Source of the DNA: Chrysochromulina tobinii
Lineage: Eukaryota > Haptophyta > Prymnesiales > Chrysochromulinaceae
Direction of reading: 5' to 3'
Length of the DNA stretch: 64,000 nucleotides
NCBI GenBank assembly: GCA_001275005.1
Contig: JWZX01003318.1
Span: 1-64,000, forward strand
In this document: piece after piece, positions 59,561 through 64,000 of the stretch
Layout: each line of letters begins with the position of its first letter
Position numbering within the stretch: position 1 is the stretch's first letter
The notes under the pieces: model-generated
Databases searched by the model: none
The model's input: the letters and a program-made list of their open reading frames with translations, nothing else
What the model was told of the DNA's origin: nothing
Program-made: the position numbers and the translations under genes

Positions 59561-62284
59561 TCACAGGCCCCGAGTTGAGGCAAGTCGACCGAGGGGCTCT
59601 GGCAAGAGTCCAGAATTGTACGACTGTGCACCCGTGAGCAACTCCTTTTGTCGTTTCCGAGGCCAGAAATTGCCGTCGCCGGGCATGAGAGCCATCGCGC
59701 AGGGGATGATGACCTTGGTCGTGACGAAACAATCGAGCAGCACGCCCATGCACAGCATGTATCCAATCTGGTTGAGCGTTGGGGAATTGCCGAGCACAAG
59801 CGCGCCAAAGGCGACGAACATGATGAGGCCCGCCACGCAGATGATGTTGCCCGTCTGCTCGAGGCCCTTGACTACGGCCGTCTTGCTGTCATGCCCCTCA
59901 TCGTAGAACTCGGCGACCGACTCCATGAAGAAGATGTCGTAGTCGAGGCCCAGGCCGACGACGATCGAGAAGGCGATGCACGGCGACATCCAGAAGAGGC
60001 CGCCGCTCACTGGCTGCAGACTTCCCCAGCCCAAGCCATCGAGCCAGCCGTCCTGGTAGATGCCGACCGCAGAGCCGAACGTGACGACGAGCATCCAGAT
60101 GAGGCAGAGCACAGCACGTAACGGCATGAAGACCGATTTGAACGCGAAGAGGAGCATGATGCACACGATGACGAGCGTCGCTCCTATGACACGCGGGAGC
60201 GAGTTGAATGTGTCCGTCGCTGCATCCATTTGCGAGAGTGGCGTACTCGTGAAGTAGATGGATCCGATCTGGACGCCGTTGAACTCGCCATTTAGGTTGT
60301 TGAGCTGGTCGCGCAGCGCACGAAGCCACGGCTGCCCCGTGCTCGTCGAGAAGGGGTCGAGGAGCGTCGAGACCGAAATTTTGGTCGCAGTGTGTGCCGA
60401 GTTATCGAAGACCCCCTGCAGCGCACCGAGTGCCTGTGCCATCTGCTCAGGCGGGATGGGGATTGGGGGCCCCTGACCCCCGAGCAGCTCTGCGACGCAG
60501 TAGCCTCCGAGAATCATGACGCCCTCGAAGTCAGAGGCCGACATCGTGCACGGATTCCCGTGGACGCTGCATCCTTCGGAAGCCAGCTGCACGGTCACCT
60601 GAGCCGCCACCTCCTGAAGAGCGAGGCAGGTTGCGTTGAGCCACTGCATGTCCGACGTCGAGGTGTTGCTCGGCGGAGTGATGACGAGCTGCTCGGGGAA
60701 GATGCTCGAGACTCCGAAGGCGTTCAGCAGATTGGTGAACGACAGAGTCGTGTAGTCGCCCCGCGGCATGGTCGGCAGCACGCCTTCGACGTAGTTCATT
60801 TGACGCAGGGGAAACGCAAACGGGACGCCGATGGCGACGCACGCGACGAGCAGGACGACGGCGAACAGCGGCGCCTGCGAGACACTGCCGAGACGCGGCC
60901 ATAGCCCCCTAGGGCCCAAGTCGGCCTTCGGCAGGGCCTCCGCCCCCAGCAGCGACTCCGACGAGGCCAGAATGTGACTCTGCCGAGCAGCCGGCGCATC
61001 GTTCGAGCAGCAACAGCCGTTGTCGAAGTTGAGGCCGAAGCGCCGGTTGGCGGTGAAGAAGCGAGGGCAGGTCAGCAGTAGCGTGGGCGTGAGGAGGAGG
61101 GAGAAGAAGATGGCGAACATCACCGTGAGCGCCGCCGCGATGCCCATCGATCGGATCGAGGAGACTGGGATGAGCAGCATGCCGAGGAAGCAGAGGCAGA
61201 GCGTGCTGCCGGACACGAGGACGGTATGCCCGGAGGTTTCGAGGGTCAGCTGGAGGGCACGGTTGAAGTCGCGACGCTGGACGTGCACCTCGACGTTGAA
61301 GCGGGTGAGAAGGAAGAGCGAGTAATCGATCGACATGGCGAGGCCCACCGCCACCATCAGGGCCGGAGCCTGTGAGGACACTTGCATGTTGGCCGCGATC
61401 GGATCCATGATGACGACGGACGCCAGGATGCAGCCGAAGATGTTGGCGAGTGTCAAGAGGAGCTGCCGCACGTTCCTGAGCATGATGCCCAGGAGGGCGA
61501 GGGCGATGGGCGCCGTCATGGTCGACAGCTTCATCGTCTCATCCACGCCTTGCAACGAGGCGGTGACTATGTCAGGAAACGAGATCACTGAGAACTGGAG
61601 GCCACTTGAGGTGCTGCCGGAGGCCGCGTTCGCGTCGTTCGCATAATTCCGAAAGGCCGTCGAAACGGCCGCAATCGGATCGCACCAACTATCCCCCGCG
61701 GACACGCAGTTTTCTTGCACAACTTGTCCATCGCAGGAGGTGACAGCAATCGAGTAAATCGTGCTGCTCGCGTTGACGCAATCTCCGCTACCCGTGTCGT
61801 CGCTGCACACATCAAACAGCTGCCTCTCGAGCACTGCGCCTACCACACTGGCAACACGGGGACCGTCGGACCCTTGTTGCCAAAACGACGTGAAGGTGTA
61901 CACGCACGACGCGTTCAGTTGCTCCGCCGCGATAGCTTCCAGAGCAGCGGAAGCGTTGGAGGCAGCTGCAGTAAGGTATGTGGTTCCATAGGGGGCAAAG
62001 GGCGAGCCAACACGCGTGGTGTTGATGATCGGCGTGCCATCGAGTGAGGTCGCCATGATGGTCAATGTCAACGGACTCTGCCCAAAGTAGTCTGAGTAAA
62101 TGTTTGCCGCCACGGCACTTTGCGAGCCGGCGGGCGCTGAGGATCCTGTGACAAGGTTGTCGTGGAATGGACGGTAGCGCCTTAGGCCGTCAATTATGAA
62201 GAACAGCCAAATCAGGATGACGACGGCTCGCACCCACGCGCGCGACAGCAGGGTGTCGACGAGGAATGCGGGCGCCCCACCCAT
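59561..62284 (-). CDS. RND/MmpL-type membrane transporter
   Basis: One intact 907-residue frame from ATG at 62284. It has the RND plan: TM1 (VRAVVILIWLFFIIDGL), a large extracytoplasmic loop with many Cys and Asn-Ala-Ser/Thr sites, a block of five helices including VGLAMSIDYSLFLLTRF, then a second half of the same design with a loop and VGLGLDYDIFFMESVAEF. The paired GLxxDYxxF motifs carry the aspartates that in relatives take part in proton coupling. MmpL-like and dispatched/patched-like members move lipids or other hydrophobic molecules. The substrate is unknown. The C-terminus (GRLASTRGL) is cytosolic. No introns are needed. Confidence 0.85.
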   Translation of the reverse strand: MGGAPAFLVDTLLSRAWVRAVVILIWLFFIIDGLRRYRPFHDNLVTGSSAPAGSQSAVAANIYSDYFGQSPLTLTIMATSLDGTPIINTTRVGSPFAPYGTTYLTAAASNASAALEAIAAEQLNASCVYTFTSFWQQGSDGPRVASVVGAVLERQLFDVCSDDTGSGDCVNASSTIYSIAVTSCDGQVVQENCVSAGDSWCDPIAAVSTAFRNYANDANAASGSTSSGLQFSVISFPDIVTASLQGVDETMKLSTMTAPIALALLGIMLRNVRQLLLTLANIFGCILASVVIMDPIAANMQVSSQAPALMVAVGLAMSIDYSLFLLTRFNVEVHVQRRDFNRALQLTLETSGHTVLVSGSTLCLCFLGMLLIPVSSIRSMGIAAALTVMFAIFFSLLLTPTLLLTCPRFFTANRRFGLNFDNGCCCSNDAPAARQSHILASSESLLGAEALPKADLGPRGLWPRLGSVSQAPLFAVVLLVACVAIGVPFAFPLRQMNYVEGVLPTMPRGDYTTLSFTNLLNAFGVSSIFPEQLVITPPSNTSTSDMQWLNATCLALQEVAAQVTVQLASEGCSVHGNPCTMSASDFEGVMILGGYCVAELLGGQGPPIPIPPEQMAQALGALQGVFDNSAHTATKISVSTLLDPFSTSTGQPWLRALRDQLNNLNGEFNGVQIGSIYFTSTPLSQMDAATDTFNSLPRVIGATLVIVCIMLLFAFKSVFMPLRAVLCLIWMLVVTFGSAVGIYQDGWLDGLGWGSLQPVSGGLFWMSPCIAFSIVVGLGLDYDIFFMESVAEFYDEGHDSKTAVVKGLEQTGNIICVAGLIMFVAFGALVLGNSPTLNQIGYMLCMGVLLDCFVTTKVIIPCAMALMPGDGNFWPRKRQKELLTGAQSYNSGLLPEPLGRLASTRGL

Positions 62285-62579
62285 CCTTGGGGGGCGTCTG
62301 AAGTCCCGAGGGGTCAGCAGTGCCGAGGAGTGTCAGCTGTGTCACGGCTGGGGCGTGGCCACACAAGACCGTATGGAGCGGGCGACAGTCTTGAAGTATC
62401 GGGAGGTCCGATGCCTGTATTCGATAGGCGAGCTGACCATTTCTCAGAGGGGGGCAGTCGGAAAGACGCCTATGCTGATGCTCCGGAAAGCCGTACATTA
62501 CAGACAGCACGACGCAGACACCGCCGCCCTCTCCACTGAGATACATGTACTCTGATGCACTCAGGCAGACCAGAGGGGC

Positions 62580-63392
62580 TCAGCCGACGAGGCCGTCGTC
62601 GATGGAGCTTGCGCCGCCAAAGATGGCCATCTGAGCGGCGATGCTTCTGGGTCGCGGGGGCACCGCGCTCGCAGCCAACACGGATGACGCTACGACCGAG
62701 GGCGCGGCAACGGCGGGCGCGACGACAGAGAGCGCAGGCGCAGGAGCTGTGATCGCGGCCACGTCGGCATCCGCGTCGTCGTCGTCCTCGTCCTCGTCAT
62801 CGAGCGCTGCGTCGAGGTACGCATCCAGATCTGCCTGCGTCGCGGCGGTGAGTCCTGCAGCAAGAGGCGGTCCCTCGGGGCACGCCTGGACCTCCGCCAC
62901 CGCCGCGGTCCGCCGGTTGGCGAGGCTGCTTGCTCGAGCTCCAAGCGGATGCGACGGCGCATCCCGTGCAATCTGCGGCGGGCACGCCGAAGCCGGGACC
63001 GTCGGTCGCGCCTCCGGGTGCTCGCTCTCCCACTGGTGCAGCTTGCGGCGCCACTCTTTCACGCGCCCATCAAACTGGCGCTTCGAGTCCGGCTCCGTAA
63101 TGTCGGGCGTGCGAGGGTCTCCACGCTGCCGGTTGTGGCGCTTCACATCGCGAGCGTACCGCTCATAGGCCAACGTGTTTTTGCCTAGGTCGATCTGCTT
63201 CTGCCGCTGCTGCAGCTTGTGCGGGTCGGTGATCTTCTCGACCAGCGCAGCGGTGCCGACGGTGCCCGCATCATCTTCGGTGTCGTGGCGTGCGCGCTTG
63301 CCGTCCGATGGGGCCGGAGGCAGCTCCGCCGGTCGCTTGATTGTCGCTGCGCGCTGGGCGGCGCGGAAGGTTTCAGCGGCGGACGAACTCAT
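62580..63392 (-). CDS. SLBP: Histone stem-loop binding protein (SLBP)
   Basis: The ATG at 63392 gives 270 residues. The RNA-binding domain is clear: LQQRQKQIDLGKNTLAYERY, then KRHNRQRGDPRTPDITEPDS and GRVKEWRRKLHQWE. This matches the human domain (RQKQINYGKNTIAYDRY; PxTP; WxxxLHxWE). SLBP binds the 3' hairpin of replication-dependent histone mRNAs and controls their processing and translation. The TP motif (PRTPD) whose phosphorylation strengthens binding is kept. The C-terminal half is Ala/Pro/Val-rich with an acidic DDEDEDDDDADADVAA patch and may be poorly structured. It diverges from the right-edge gene with 233 bp between ATGs. Confidence 0.92.
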   Translation of the reverse strand: MSSSAAETFRAAQRAATIKRPAELPPAPSDGKRARHDTEDDAGTVGTAALVEKITDPHKLQQRQKQIDLGKNTLAYERYARDVKRHNRQRGDPRTPDITEPDSKRQFDGRVKEWRRKLHQWESEHPEARPTVPASACPPQIARDAPSHPLGARASSLANRRTAAVAEVQACPEGPPLAAGLTAATQADLDAYLDAALDDEDEDDDDADADVAAITAPAPALSVVAPAVAAPSVVASSVLAASAVPPRPRSIAAQMAIFGGASSIDDGLVG

Positions 63393-63625
63393 ATTTGCCG
63401 CCAGTTCTGATCTTTTCGTAGTTCATACGTGTGGGAGTTCAAGTGCGTAAAGTTGGGGGGGGGTAGACACACTAAAATGTACATGAACTTAAAGGTGATC
63501 CATGAAGTAAACGATTCACACGTCGTGGGCGGCGCAATGGCAGCGCCGTCGGAATTGAGGCGTCGGTCGGCGACGGACTTCCTTCGGCGCTGGCTTGCTC
63601 GGCGTCTGGCGGCTGGGGCGTCTGG

Positions 63626-64000
63626 ATGACGTTTGTACGCATCCTTTGCGGTCCACCGTGCTCTCGCAAGGCGCACGCTGAGCAGGGCTTCGGCGCGGCC
63701 GCCACGCTCGACTGCAGCCGCGACACACGCACAGCAGTCATCAAACGCGTTCTAGCCCGGCTGAAGTCGAGCTCCGGCCAGTCCACCCTGGTGGACCAGC
63801 CGCATTCGGCGGCAACGCTGAGGCCACAACTGGAACTGAATCAGATGGATGTGGAACTGGTGGACTGCATGCCGGAGGGTGGCCTTTTGCAGTGCGTGTG
63901 GGCAAACGAGTTTGCATTGGCCGACGCTGCCGAGATGTCCAAGAGCTACTTGCCCCTCGCATTCACGGAGGCGGCAGCGGCGCGAGTCTACCCGTTGCAC
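63626..64000 (+). CDS. Unidentified gene, partial at right edge
   Basis: The ATG at 63626 opens a frame that stays open for 125 codons to the window end. It reads as a globular protein (RTAVIKRVLARLKSSSGQST, ELVDCMPEGGLLQCVWANEF). Codon use is like the neighbours. Only the N-terminal part is present and I recognise no family. An alternative ATG at 63537 in another frame ends after 30 codons and is less likely. Confidence 0.5.
   Translation, partial: MTFVRILCGPPCSRKAHAEQGFGAAATLDCSRDTRTAVIKRVLARLKSSSGQSTLVDQPHSAATLRPQLELNQMDVELVDCMPEGGLLQCVWANEFALADAAEMSKSYLPLAFTEAAAARVYPLH

Overview
The window looks like nuclear DNA of a GC-rich flagellated protist or alga, most likely a haptophyte-like phytoplankter. 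That placement is inferred from GC content, spliceosomal GT-AG introns, proline-rich SPPP linkers in a secreted lectin, a centriolar CEP164 homologue and the domain styles seen; no marker gene fixes the species. Nothing looks bacterial. Genes sit on both strands, often in divergent pairs with 120-260 bp between start codons. Several genes carry one frame break each, mostly in low-complexity or repeat tracts, so assembly indels must be kept in mind.

Layout. 1-7.4 kb: a retroelement on the minus strand. It has a gag-like gene, a canonical -1 slippery heptamer in the gag/pol overlap, and a pol frame that stays open for about 1,670 codons to the left edge, with reverse transcriptase (YTDD) and RNase H. 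8.1-13.2 kb (-): an FHA-TDP1-HAD DNA end-processing fusion whose HAD nucleophile motif is degenerate. 13.3-15.4 kb (-): a BORCS5-like lysosome-positioning subunit and an erlin. 15.7-17.1 kb (+): a CAP59-like glycosyltransferase. 17.3-22.9 kb (-): a seven-exon coiled-coil/ADP-ribosyltransferase/LRR/ankyrin protein. 23.2-25.5 kb (-): a proline-rich lectin-like membrane protein. 25.9-28.1 kb (-): TM9SF. 28.2-29.6 kb (+): a four-TM protein. 29.8-31.4 kb (+): an unknown coiled-coil protein. 31.9-36.6 kb (+): CEP164. 37.3-39.8 kb (-): an EF-hand/LRR protein. 40-41.8 kb: a two-TM protein (-) and a J-domain protein (+). 42.4-43.5 kb (-): a 2-oxoglutarate oxygenase.

43.54-47.88 kb is a complete TA-flanked Tc1/mariner/IS630-type transposon of 4,343 bp. 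It holds an intact, once-spliced transposase and a second, inward-facing cargo gene. It lies a few bases upstream of the oxygenase start codon.

48.3-51.5 kb (+): a helical protein of unknown family followed in frame by a KH/coiled-coil/RING protein. 51.7-54.1 kb (-): a TBL/PC-esterase-type polysaccharide acyltransferase whose single intron is five 65-bp tandem repeats. 54.26 kb: a short relic of SF3B1. 54.4-56.3 kb (-): hypothetical exons and a PBZ (poly-ADP-ribose-binding) finger protein broken by a 7-bp duplication. 56.8-58.7 kb: a divergent BLUF-like (TEX47-like)/coiled-coil pair. 59.6-62.3 kb (-): an RND/MmpL-type transporter. 62.6-63.4 kb (-): histone stem-loop binding protein. 63.6 kb to the right edge: an unidentified partial gene.

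The genes are mostly independent housekeeping, ciliary and membrane functions. The strongest candidates for something new are the two-gene mariner element, the FHA-TDP1-HAD fusion, the ADP-ribosyltransferase multidomain protein, and the repeat-built introns.
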